From contig JAKVBL010000007.1 in NCBI GenBank assembly GCA_022447365.1, forward strand, positions 62,001 through 126,000: a DNA stretch of 64,000 bases, in the 5' to 3' direction. The notes below the pieces were generated by a model, which saw only the letters and a list, made by a program, of their open reading frames with translations, was not told where the DNA came from and did not search any database. A program made the translations under genes and the position numbers. This DNA is from Oleiphilaceae bacterium (GTDB taxonomy: Bacteria > Pseudomonadota > Gammaproteobacteria > Pseudomonadales > Oleiphilaceae). Positions 8,261-16,490 of the stretch are shown one piece after another (position 1 is the first letter of the stretch; the number at the start of each line of letters is the position of its first letter).

Positions 8261-10450
8261 ATGCTTAAGCTTGCACTAAAAATATTAGTTACGATTTTCG
8301 TTATCTTGGTACTTACAATCATTACTGTTCTAAGCAGTATTGATGTCAATGACTATAAAAGAGACATCGAAAACAGTACGAAGGACCGTTTCGGTTTAAC
8401 TATAAAAATTGATGGGGAATTGAAGCTTTCTTGGTGGCCTCTCGGTGTAACCCTTGACTCTCTCAGTATTCTAGATCAAGAGGGGCAAGTGTTTACTCAG
8501 GTATCACAGATCGACCTATCGATAGACACGCTCAGCTTGCTCAAGCTCGCCCCTGAAATTAACGGAATTTATTCAAACGGCGCTCATATTCATCTGTATG
8601 TCGACGAATCTGGAAATCGTAATTGGGATCTTTTGACTAAAGGCGATAAACCGGTCGACGAAGAGTCACAAAAAACAGATAGCTCAGTTGTCACCACCGA
8701 CAATACAAATCTGAAACCTACAAGCACAGAGTTGGCGACGATACCATTTTTGGCAAAGCATATTCATATTCAAAACTATCGAGTGGACTACATAAACGCG
8801 CAAAGCTCTCTGAATATCTCACTTCACGGCTTTGACTTAGAAGTGAATAATGCAAGACTAGATGAAGATTTTCCTATTCAATTCAGCTTCACTTATGAAG
8901 ACAAGCTACAAGGGACACGCTACTTCAACAGCCTCAGAACAAAAGCAAATATCAGCGCTGAACGTCAAATGCTATCACTCATTGGACTTGAAAATAATCT
9001 CGACCTTTCTGGGATACTGCCTAATAAGAAAACCATACAGCTCTCGCTAACTGGAAACTTTGAGTATGACCTGAAAGGTGACACACTAAACGCTTCGAGC
9101 ATGCAGGTCAGTGGCGCCAGCATTGCTTTAGATACTCAATTTGTCGCCAAGAAGCTTCGCACCAGTCCTGATATAACGGGCATGATTCACGTTGCACCCT
9201 TTGCTCTTGCAAATGTAAACCAATACTTAGGTTTAAATTTACCGATTAACGACAAAGCCTTTAAAAACATAAGAGTTGATGCTCCATTTACATTTCGTTC
9301 AGGAACTTTACAGAGCACTAATTTCGACTTAGCGTTCGACGAATCAAAGTTCTTGGGTTCAATTAAAGCGCGCCCAGCTGCCAACTTTTATGACATCTCA
9401 TTGGCTGGCGATCAGGCGGTTATAGACAACTACCTCGCTGCCATAATTCCTTCGCAAAAGCAGGTTACCGCGCCACATATCGCTGCAATTGAATCAAATA
9501 ACGAAGCAGTCAAACAGATCTTGCCATTGGACTTCATCCAAAACGCGGACATCTCCTTTAATCTCGTGCAAGACAAACTGAGATATCAGCACATTGAGGC
9601 TTCAGGGATCAAAACATCGATTTTGATAAACAACGGCCGTATAAGAAGCACTAATGAAGCCTCAGTCGCGAACGGAAGTATCACAGCCGCCGCAGTCGTG
9701 AATGCACAACTGCCCAATCCAGTTTGGGATCTTAGCATTGATGCGAATAGTCTTATTGTTGGAGAACTTATGCCGCCCACTCTGCAAACAAACGATATTT
9801 CCTTTGCAGGTACACTTGATCTAAATGGCGCTATATCCCTGACGGGTAACACCATCCCAGATCTTAAAGCTACTAACTCAGGAAGTGTTCAAGCTGAACT
9901 TCAACAGGGTCGTGTGGACGGAATAAATATTGATGCTTGGCTGTGTAAAGGCATTTCATATATTAATAATGACAAATATGACATTGAGAAAGCGGGCTCT
10001 TCAACGAGCATCAAAAAGCTGACAAGTACAATCGAGTTAAACAACTCCGTCATACAAACCCAACACACAAAGCTTAATTCGAATAGCACGAACACAATCA
10101 TAAATGGTACTGCTGATATTCTAAATCAATCATATGAAGCTAACTTTTACATAAAACCTGAAGCGAACGGCGCAACACATGCCTGTCGCATCAATCCAAA
10201 ACTTCAGAACATTAGCATTCCTTTAACATGCCAAGGCATGCTAATTGCCAATCAACATCGTTGCGACATCAACTACAGCGCACTGAAGCAGCAAGTTCAA
10301 AATGCAGCTATTGATGAAGCAAAGCGCAAAACAGAGAAAGAGCTAGATCGCGTCATCAATAAGCATCGTGAACGCTTGGACGGAATCATTGGGAAAGATA
10401 ACGAAGCCGTAGACAAGATTAAAGACAGCCTTCTTAAGCTATTTAATTAA
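8261..10450 (+). CDS. AsmA family protein
   Basis: A 729-residue protein of the AsmA/TamB superfamily, anchored in the inner membrane by one N-terminal segment (LALKILVTIFVILVLTIIT). The N-terminal AsmA domain shows the typical RFGLTIKIDGELKLSWWPLGVTLDS pattern just after the anchor, and the rest is repetitive beta-strand sequence expected in the periplasm. The C-terminal 50 residues are charged and helical (AKRKTEKELDRVINKHRERL). Family members influence outer membrane lipid transport and assembly. A TTG six bases upstream could also start it; the ATG at 8261 is chosen. It is monocistronic, with a terminator 150 bases downstream. Confidence 0.85.
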   Translation: MLKLALKILVTIFVILVLTIITVLSSIDVNDYKRDIENSTKDRFGLTIKIDGELKLSWWPLGVTLDSLSILDQEGQVFTQVSQIDLSIDTLSLLKLAPEINGIYSNGAHIHLYVDESGNRNWDLLTKGDKPVDEESQKTDSSVVTTDNTNLKPTSTELATIPFLAKHIHIQNYRVDYINAQSSLNISLHGFDLEVNNARLDEDFPIQFSFTYEDKLQGTRYFNSLRTKANISAERQMLSLIGLENNLDLSGILPNKKTIQLSLTGNFEYDLKGDTLNASSMQVSGASIALDTQFVAKKLRTSPDITGMIHVAPFALANVNQYLGLNLPINDKAFKNIRVDAPFTFRSGTLQSTNFDLAFDESKFLGSIKARPAANFYDISLAGDQAVIDNYLAAIIPSQKQVTAPHIAAIESNNEAVKQILPLDFIQNADISFNLVQDKLRYQHIEASGIKTSILINNGRIRSTNEASVANGSITAAAVVNAQLPNPVWDLSIDANSLIVGELMPPTLQTNDISFAGTLDLNGAISLTGNTIPDLKATNSGSVQAELQQGRVDGINIDAWLCKGISYINNDKYDIEKAGSSTSIKKLTSTIELNNSVIQTQHTKLNSNSTNTIINGTADILNQSYEANFYIKPEANGATHACRINPKLQNISIPLTCQGMLIANQHRCDINYSALKQQVQNAAIDEAKRKTEKELDRVINKHRERLDGIIGKDNEAVDKIKDSLLKLFN

Positions 10451-10541
10451 GTAACTCGCCTTTCGTTTTTATTAACTTTCAGCAAATAAGCCTTTCGGCT
10501 GATCAAAATACGCCCCATCCAAAACTAATATCTATCCTAAC

Positions 10542-10557
10542 GAAACAGAGATGTTTC
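10542..10557 (+). other. Small hairpin in the region downstream of asmA
   Basis: GAAACA (10542-10547) and TGTTTC (10552-10557) form a short stem. It lies between the asmA stop (10450) and the terminator at about 10600. The 150-base leader has no convincing reading frame. It could be part of the asmA 3' UTR or a small RNA released from it; evidence is thin. Confidence 0.2.
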
Positions 10558-10599
10558 AGGGTTTTCATTTCCCTCCTTAGTTATTAGTTTGTTTAACCT

Positions 10600-10641
10600 C
10601 AGCGGTGATGGTCTTGTTCGGCGACCACGCCGCTTTTTTTT
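10600..10641 (+). terminator. Rho-independent terminator downstream of asmA
   Basis: AGCGGTGATGGTC (10601-10613) pairs with GACCACGCCGCT (10623-10634) with one bulge. Eight T residues follow. It is oriented for plus-strand transcription from asmA or from a small transcript in the gap. Confidence 0.7.
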
Positions 10642-10659
10642 GGCCGAATGTCAGACATA

Positions 10660-10688
10660 AAAAAACCGGTAACAAGTACCGGTTTTTT
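10660..10688 (-). terminator. Rho-independent terminator of the first acyl-CoA dehydrogenase gene
   Basis: AAAAAACCGGTA (10660-10671) pairs with TACCGGTTTTTT (10677-10688) around ACAAG. The T-run on the minus strand fits termination of the gene ending at 10707; it is symmetrical and could act both ways. Confidence 0.8.
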
Positions 10689-10706
10689 ATTGACGCTAAA
10701 TAAGAC

Positions 10707-12491
10707 TTAGAAGTTTTCAGCTTCAAGCGCCATCGTATCTTCACTACCAGACTTAATCGCCTCAAGAAGAGAAAGAGTCCCTGGAAGAAGACGACTAAAG
10801 AAGAAGTTAGCAGTCTTAAGCTTATTCGCGTAGAACACATCTTCTTCAACTTTAGGTGCTGCTTTTGCAACCATGCGTGCCCACATGTAGCCGTATGCAG
10901 TTAGACCAAATAAATCCAAGTACTCAACCGCTGCTGCGCCGATCGCATCTGCGTCGCCCTGTGTTGCACCGATTACATATTCAGTCGCTTCAGTTAAGCG
11001 ATCTAAAGCTGCAGAAAGTTGATCAAGTTTGCTAGCCAACGCAGGATTGTCTGATTCAGCAGCAATGAACTCTTTTACTTCGCTAGCAAATAGCTCATAT
11101 AGTTTGCCACCATTAGCAACAACTTTACGCCCCATCAAGTCCATTGCTTGAACGCCATTAGTACCTTCATAGATTTGCGTGATACGCGTGTCACGAACTA
11201 GTTGCTCTTGACCCCACTCACGAATAAAGCCATGACCACCAAATACTTGCTGACCAGCAACACAAGAATCTAATGCGCGGTCTGTCATGTATGCTTTAGC
11301 GATTGGCGTGAGAAGCGCAATCATTGCATTTGCATGCTTAATCTGATCGGCATCATCAGAGAACTTAGCAATGTCGAGGTAACTTGCAACGTAGGTAGAG
11401 AAAGCACGCGAGCCTTCTGTGTAAGCCTTCATAGTAAGAAGCATACGACGAACGTCAGCGTGAACGATAATCGGGTCAGCTTGCTTTTCAGTATTAACAG
11501 GACCTGTTGCTGCACGACCTTGAATACGATCAAGTGCGTATTCACGTGCGTTTTGGTAAGAGCGCTCTGCTGCGGCGAAACCTTGAATACCAACACTCAA
11601 GCGTTCGTAGTTCATCATTGTAAACATAGCCAAAAGACCTTTGTTTACTTCACCGACCAACCAACCTTGCGCACCATCAAAGTTCATAACACAGGTACCG
11701 GAAGCTTTAATACCCATCTTGTGTTCGATAGAACCACAAGTAACGTTATTGTTTTCACCTACAACGCCGTTGTCATCAACACTGTTACGCGGCACTAGGA
11801 AAAGAGAAATACCTTTTGATCCAGCTGGCGCATCCGGAAGTTTCGCAAGCACCAAATGAATGATGTTATCAGTCAGGTCATTTTCACCACCTGTGATAAA
11901 GATCTTCGTACCAGTAATGCTGTATGAACCGTCGGCATTTGGCTCAGCCTTGGTGCGAATCATACCAAGATCTGTACCTGAGTGAGGCTCAGTCAAATCC
12001 ATCGCACCTGTCCATTCACCTGAATACATTTTTGGCAGGTATTTTTGCTTAAGCTCTTCTGAAGCGTGCGCATCAATTGCCAATGCCGCACCAGAAGTCA
12101 AACACACATATAGACCGAATGAGATGTCAGCAGAGTAAAGCATCTCTTCATACTGAGCGCCCAACATTTTAGGCATGCCCATACCTTCGTAAACTGGGTT
12201 ACCAGTCAAACCTGACCAACCACCTTCAGCAAACGTTTTATATGCATCTACAAAGCCTGCAGGTACAGTGACTTTACCGTTATCAAAGTGACAACCTTCT
12301 TCATCAGCTTCACGACTCAATGGTGCAATCAACGAAGCTGTAATTTTTCCAGCCTCTTCTAAAATTGCATCAGCAGTTTCCATGTCAATGACATCTTGCG
12401 TGCCTGCCAATGAACCCCAAAGTTTTTCTGCTTCAAACACTTCATTCATTACGAAGCGAATATCTTGAAGGGGCGCTTTGTACTCTGCCAT
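10707..12491 (-). CDS. Acyl-CoA dehydrogenase, DmdC/FadE type (paralogue 1)
   Basis: A 594-residue FAD-dependent acyl-CoA dehydrogenase of the long (about 600-residue) class that includes 3-methylmercaptopropionyl-CoA dehydrogenase DmdC and related FadE enzymes. It has the short N-terminal extension (YKAPLQDIRFVMNEV), the flavin-binding block DLTEPHSGTDLGMIRT (166-181), and the putative catalytic Glu442 in IYEGTNGVQ, followed by an extra C-terminal domain. It oxidises an acyl-CoA to the 2-enoyl-CoA and passes electrons to ETF. It is followed by its own terminator and separated from its paralogue by another, so it has its own promoter. The chain-length or DMSP-derived substrate cannot be decided from sequence. 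Confidence 0.88.
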   Translation of the reverse strand: MAEYKAPLQDIRFVMNEVFEAEKLWGSLAGTQDVIDMETADAILEEAGKITASLIAPLSREADEEGCHFDNGKVTVPAGFVDAYKTFAEGGWSGLTGNPVYEGMGMPKMLGAQYEEMLYSADISFGLYVCLTSGAALAIDAHASEELKQKYLPKMYSGEWTGAMDLTEPHSGTDLGMIRTKAEPNADGSYSITGTKIFITGGENDLTDNIIHLVLAKLPDAPAGSKGISLFLVPRNSVDDNGVVGENNNVTCGSIEHKMGIKASGTCVMNFDGAQGWLVGEVNKGLLAMFTMMNYERLSVGIQGFAAAERSYQNAREYALDRIQGRAATGPVNTEKQADPIIVHADVRRMLLTMKAYTEGSRAFSTYVASYLDIAKFSDDADQIKHANAMIALLTPIAKAYMTDRALDSCVAGQQVFGGHGFIREWGQEQLVRDTRITQIYEGTNGVQAMDLMGRKVVANGGKLYELFASEVKEFIAAESDNPALASKLDQLSAALDRLTEATEYVIGATQGDADAIGAAAVEYLDLFGLTAYGYMWARMVAKAAPKVEEDVFYANKLKTANFFFSRLLPGTLSLLEAIKSGSEDTMALEAENF

Positions 12492-12584
12492 TTCCTAATC
12501 CTCAATTAATTCTTTGTGTTTATCTATGAGCTAAAGCGCTCAAAGAACGCCGTCAGCCAAAAAAATCGCGCGCATTATAACGCA

Positions 12585-12609
12585 AAAAAGCCCGCAAAGC
12601 GGGCTTTTT
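12585..12609 (-). terminator. Rho-independent terminator of the second acyl-CoA dehydrogenase gene
   Basis: AAAAAGCCCGC (12585-12595) pairs perfectly with GCGGGCTTTTT (12599-12609) around AAA. It lies 15 bases after the stop of the upstream gene. Confidence 0.85.
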
Positions 12610-12624
12610 CATGAATAATGACAA

Positions 12625-14418
12625 TTAGAATGCGAAGTTTTCTTCGTCGATTGCCATCATCGAGTCGCTACCTGCAGCAATCATCTGCGCGTGCGCAGCT
12701 GTGCGTGGAAGGATACGATCGAAGTAGAACTGTGCAGTTTGTACTTTAGCTGTATAGAAACCAGTTTCAGCAGTACCAGCGTCTAGCTTTTCTTGAGCAA
12801 CTTTAACCATTTGCGCCCAGAAATATGCCAAGCATACGTAACCAGAGTACATTAGGAAGTCTACAGAAGCCGCACCAACTTCATCACGGTTCTTCATAGC
12901 ATTCATGCCAACTTTCATTGTGATGTCGCCCCACTCTTTGTTAAGAGTAGTTAGTTTCTCGATGAATGGTTTCAAGGCTTCGTTACCTTCGTTAGCCTGG
13001 CAGAACTTATGTACCTGCTTAGTGAAGTTGCGAAGTGATGCACCCTGGCTCATAAGGATCTTACGACCAAGTAAGTCAAGCGCCTGAATACCAGTAGTTC
13101 CTTCATAAAGAAGTGCGATACGCGTATCACGAACGATTTGCTCCATGCCCCATTCAGCAATGAAACCGTGGCCACCGAATACTTGTAAACCGTGGTTAGC
13201 AGCTTCAAAACCAGCTTCAGTACAGAATGCTTTCAAGATTGGCGTCAAGAAGCCAAGCATCTCATCAGCAGCTTTCTGATCTTCACCTTCACCGTGAGTA
13301 ACTAGGTCAGCCTGTTGAGCTGCATAGTAGATCATCGCACGAGAGCCTTCCGCGATAGCTTTCTGAGTAAGAAGCATACGACGAACGTCAGGATGCACGA
13401 TGATTTGGTCAGCTTTACCTTCTGGGTTCTTAGGACCAGTCAATGAACGCATCGCCAAACGATCTTTAGCGTATGTAAGTGCACCTTGGAAAGAACCTTC
13501 CGCAGCCGCAAGACCTTGGATAGAAGTACCGATACGCGCAACGTTCATGAACGTAAACATGCAGTTTAGGCCCTTGTTTTCTGGACCAATCAACCAACCT
13601 TTCGCGCCATCGAAGTTCATCACACAAGTTGAGTTACCGTGAATACCCATCTTGTGCTCAATAGAACCACAAGAAACAGCATTCCGCTCACCTGCTTCAC
13701 CGTTTGCATCAGGAAGACACTTAGGAACGACGAACAAAGAAATACCTTTTGTACCTTCCGGAGCACCTGGAAGACGTGCCAGTACGATATGAACGATGTT
13801 ATCGACCATGTCGTGCTCACCAGCAGAGATAAAGATCTTAGTACCAGTGATAGCATAAGAACCGTCAGCGTTTGGCTCAGCTTTAGTAGTAAGGATACCT
13901 AGGTCAGAACCACATTGCGGCTCAGTCAAACACATAGTCCCTGTCCACTCACCAGAGATAAGTTTAGTCAGGTAAGTCTCTTGCTGCTCAGGTGTTCCGT
14001 GCTCTTCAAGTGTTGCACGTGCACCGTGAGATAAACCAGGGTACATACCCCATGCCCAGTTAGCAGTACCAACCATTTCACTGAGAATGATGTTGATCGA
14101 TTCTGGAAGACCTTGACCACCGTGCTCAACAGGAGCGTTCATTGAAGGCCATCCGCCTTCTACGTACTGCTGATATGCTTCTTTAAAACCAGTCGGCGTT
14201 TTAACACCGTCTTCGCTCCAAGTACAACCTTCTTGGTCACCTGATTGATTAATAGGTGCAAGAACTTCTTCACAGAACTTAGCGCCTTCAGCAACGATCG
14301 CATCGATCATGTCAGGAGTTGCATCAGTCGCACCGATGTTTTGGTAGTGCTGTTCGCTATCAAGCACTTCGTCCATTAAGAACTTAATGTCTCTTAGGGG
14401 AGCTTTATATTCTGGCAT
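12625..14418 (-). CDS. Acyl-CoA dehydrogenase, DmdC/FadE type (paralogue 2)
   Basis: A 597-residue paralogue of the preceding enzyme with the same domain order: the N-terminal YKAPLRDIKFLMDEVL extension, flavin block CLTEPQCGSDLGILTT, catalytic Glu in LLYEGTTGIQALDLLG near residue 445, and the extra C-terminal domain ending MMAIDEENF. Both copies look intact, so they probably differ in substrate. A PsrA-like operator about 90 bases upstream suggests control by a fatty-acid-responsive repressor. Most likely acts in beta-oxidation or in methylmercaptopropionate breakdown; the exact substrate is not inferable. Confidence 0.88.
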   Translation of the reverse strand: MPEYKAPLRDIKFLMDEVLDSEQHYQNIGATDATPDMIDAIVAEGAKFCEEVLAPINQSGDQEGCTWSEDGVKTPTGFKEAYQQYVEGGWPSMNAPVEHGGQGLPESINIILSEMVGTANWAWGMYPGLSHGARATLEEHGTPEQQETYLTKLISGEWTGTMCLTEPQCGSDLGILTTKAEPNADGSYAITGTKIFISAGEHDMVDNIVHIVLARLPGAPEGTKGISLFVVPKCLPDANGEAGERNAVSCGSIEHKMGIHGNSTCVMNFDGAKGWLIGPENKGLNCMFTFMNVARIGTSIQGLAAAEGSFQGALTYAKDRLAMRSLTGPKNPEGKADQIIVHPDVRRMLLTQKAIAEGSRAMIYYAAQQADLVTHGEGEDQKAADEMLGFLTPILKAFCTEAGFEAANHGLQVFGGHGFIAEWGMEQIVRDTRIALLYEGTTGIQALDLLGRKILMSQGASLRNFTKQVHKFCQANEGNEALKPFIEKLTTLNKEWGDITMKVGMNAMKNRDEVGAASVDFLMYSGYVCLAYFWAQMVKVAQEKLDAGTAETGFYTAKVQTAQFYFDRILPRTAAHAQMIAAGSDSMMAIDEENFAF

Positions 14419-14509
14419 AACGTTACCTCAATTTTATTCGGTTTCGTTTGAAAACTAATTAAATTTCAAAGCCCGTGTTAACAGTACACGTGCCGGTTTC
14501 GACTCTAAA

Positions 14510-14525
14510 TCAAACGAGTGTTTGA
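14510..14525. promoter_or_regulatory. PsrA-like operator upstream of acyl-CoA dehydrogenase paralogue 2
   Basis: CAAAC (14511-14515) and GTTTG (14520-14524) with a 4-base spacer, flanked by T and A to extend the symmetry. This matches the Pseudomonas PsrA recognition pattern, C/G-AAAC-N2-4-GTTT-G/C. PsrA is a TetR-family fatty-acid-sensing repressor of beta-oxidation genes. No psrA gene is in the window. Confidence 0.5.
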
Positions 14526-14640
14526 AACATACGTTCGCTTGTATGCTTTGTCAAGCATTACGAGAAACTAAAAGAGAACAAACAGGAGTGCGTCTCGCAC
14601 AAAAACGCGAACCTTTAAACAAGGGAGAATTAAACGAGGG

Positions 14641-14880
14641 TTATGCTAGGGTATCGAGAAGAGTACCAAGTACTTCATCCGCGGTGCGAACTACTTGTGA
14701 TGACGCTTCAACAGAACGTTGATATAAGCGAAGTTCAATGATTGGTTCGACAACATCATTTGTACCATCAGCACCATCTACGGTTCCAGCACGAACGACT
14801 TCAGCAGCTGCCTTTTCGGCACCTTCTAACCCTGTGCGTACACCGCTCAATCCGATTTCTGATACTGCATTGATATTCAT
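14641..14880 (-). CDS. Small protein resembling the C-terminal part of flagellar rod proteins
   Basis: A 79-residue protein (an in-frame start four codons upstream at 14892 is possible). Its N-terminus (MNINAVSEIGLSGVRTGLEGAEKAAAEV) has the amphipathic helix pattern seen at the start of flagellar rod/hook subunits, and its C-terminus (SVEASSQVVRTADEVLGTLLDTLA) resembles the C-terminal helix of FlgC/FlgG-type proteins (A.K.I.TADEMLGTLL.I). Between them is only a short loop, so the usual beta domains are absent. No flagellar gene is nearby; it lies between an acyl-CoA dehydrogenase and bioD. It is probably a real, short, conserved protein, with function unknown. Confidence 0.65.
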   Translation of the reverse strand: MNINAVSEIGLSGVRTGLEGAEKAAAEVVRAGTVDGADGTNDVVEPIIELRLYQRSVEASSQVVRTADEVLGTLLDTLA

Positions 14881-14959
14881 TTGCCAAACCATTGATTAAT
14901 TTCTGATCAATTTAATTGAAGCAAAGCTTGGTTGGCTGTGCAAGCATTGAGCATATCTT

Positions 14960-15643
14960 TTACACAGTTAAACAATCTAAATGTATATATTTACCAAATT
15001 CTGCAGAAACGCTACCTGATTGATGCGGCAAAACACCTAAGCAAGGTGCATTTATAGCTTGGCGCAAAGTATGAACATTTTCATCAAAATAGCTCATTTG
15101 GTCTGAAGATTGTTGATTCGCAATCCAACCTGCTAATACAAGCCCGTCATTACGGATCGCTTCTGCGGTCAGTAATGCATGATTCAAACAACCAAGCTTC
15201 ATTCCAACCACAACAATAACTGGATAACCTAATTCTTTGGCGAGGTCTGCCATGGTTTCGCGAGGACTAATTGGTACTCTCCAACCTCCAGCACCCTCAA
15301 CAAGCGCGAAGTCTACCTTGCTCATTAACGCGCCGCGCACGTATCCGGTCAATCTCGAAGCGCTAACTGCCTTCTTAGATATACTTGCCGCGATATGCGG
15401 CGAACATGCAGTCTCCAGTGCGACTGGATTTACCTGGGCATAAGGCAATTTGACTGAAGATGCCTCAATCAAAGCTAATGCGTCTTCGTTTTTCATCTGG
15501 CTATCGAGCATTTCACAACCCGCTGCCACCGGCTTTAGCCCTAGGGTGCTCATTCCTTGCCGATGCGCTTCTTCTAGCAAGCGACAACTAGAAAAAGTTT
15601 TACCTACTTCAGTATCTGTACCGGTTACAAAATATTTTTTCAT
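14960..15643 (-). CDS. bioD: Dethiobiotin synthetase
   Basis: ATP-dependent carboxylation of 7,8-diaminononanoate to dethiobiotin. It is 227 residues, as usual. The P-loop GTDTEVGKT is at 7-15, and the ALVEGAGGWRVPI block carries the conserved EGAGG motif. It is last in the bioB-bioF-bioH-bioC-bioD operon, 7 bases after bioC. Confidence 0.95.
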   Translation of the reverse strand: MKKYFVTGTDTEVGKTFSSCRLLEEAHRQGMSTLGLKPVAAGCEMLDSQMKNEDALALIEASSVKLPYAQVNPVALETACSPHIAASISKKAVSASRLTGYVRGALMSKVDFALVEGAGGWRVPISPRETMADLAKELGYPVIVVVGMKLGCLNHALLTAEAIRNDGLVLAGWIANQQSSDQMSYFDENVHTLRQAINAPCLGVLPHQSGSVSAEFGKYIHLDCLTV

Positions 15644-15650
15644 TAATCAC

Positions 15651-16490
15651 TCATCGTTTTTTCTTAAGCACAAAATACGCAACTTGATAGGTTGCTGGGT
15701 AATGCCCCTTTGGATGCCGAAAGTCTTCATATGCTTGAAGTACTCGTTTTAGCTTACCCTTACCTGCAAGCCCCTTTGAGCGACCTCTCGAGATATTATG
15801 CGCACCGATCGCTTTTAAATCCTTCATTAAATCCATAGGACGCTGATACTCAACAACTATTGGAGACTGCTCATCAACTAACACTTCATAACCAAGCTCC
15901 AACGCAGCGTTGAGGCAAGCCCTATAAGTCATAAACTCGTTTACATGCGTTGCGTCATCGACCCTAGACCATGACGTTTTCAACTCATCCAAAGTGCCAT
16001 CGACTAAGGTTGAATAGCTTATAACACCACCAGGTTTTAGCGCAGCGTGAGCTTGCTTTAAGGCTGTTTTCAAGTCATTCACCCATTGAAGCGCCAAACT
16101 GGAGAAGCAAAAATCGAGAACCTCGGATTGCAAAGCTATATTTTCGGCATCTAGCACTAGAGGATAAAACGCACGAGTTGAAGTCGGTTCGTTAACCAAC
16201 GCTTCCTCAGACCACCGGCTAAAGGCGTATCGCGCCATCGATTCAGAAATGTCGAGCAACAGCATTTCGGCGAGCTGGAATTTCGTTTTTACATCTGAGG
16301 AAAAATACCCAGTGCCGCAACCAAGATCTCCCCCAAGTCCTTGAGGGAAGGAAACATCGCACGCAAGAGTATGCTCAATTAACTGATTACCAACCATTTT
16401 CTGTAGATATGCTGAAGCGTCGTAATTTTGAGCGGCTTTACCGAACGAATTTGCTAACTCTGATTTACTCGCTACATTTTGATTGGACAT
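15651..16490 (-). CDS. bioC: Malonyl-ACP O-methyltransferase
   Basis: SAM-dependent methyltransferase that masks malonyl-ACP as its methyl ester to start pimelate synthesis on fatty acid synthase. It is 279 residues. The SAM motif GGDLGCGTGYFS is at about 53-64, and the BioC-specific start FGKAAQNYDASAYLQKMVGNQL is clear. It overlaps bioH by 26 bases, which implies coupled translation. A few codons after the first ATG could be dispensable. Confidence 0.9.
   Translation of the reverse strand: MSNQNVASKSELANSFGKAAQNYDASAYLQKMVGNQLIEHTLACDVSFPQGLGGDLGCGTGYFSSDVKTKFQLAEMLLLDISESMARYAFSRWSEEALVNEPTSTRAFYPLVLDAENIALQSEVLDFCFSSLALQWVNDLKTALKQAHAALKPGGVISYSTLVDGTLDELKTSWSRVDDATHVNEFMTYRACLNAALELGYEVLVDEQSPIVVEYQRPMDLMKDLKAIGAHNISRGRSKGLAGKGKLKRVLQAYEDFRHPKGHYPATYQVAYFVLKKKR

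Noticed and set aside
11334-11798. 154-codon plus-strand frame opposite the first acyl-CoA dehydrogenase
   Set aside because: Shadow of the dehydrogenase codons; Thr/Cys/Val-rich with no recognisable motif.
14522-14722. 66-codon plus-strand frame between acyl-CoA dehydrogenase 2 and the rod-like protein
   Set aside because: It overlaps the regulatory region and the 3' end of the rod-like gene on the other strand, has an Arg/Thr-rich product and no ribosome site.
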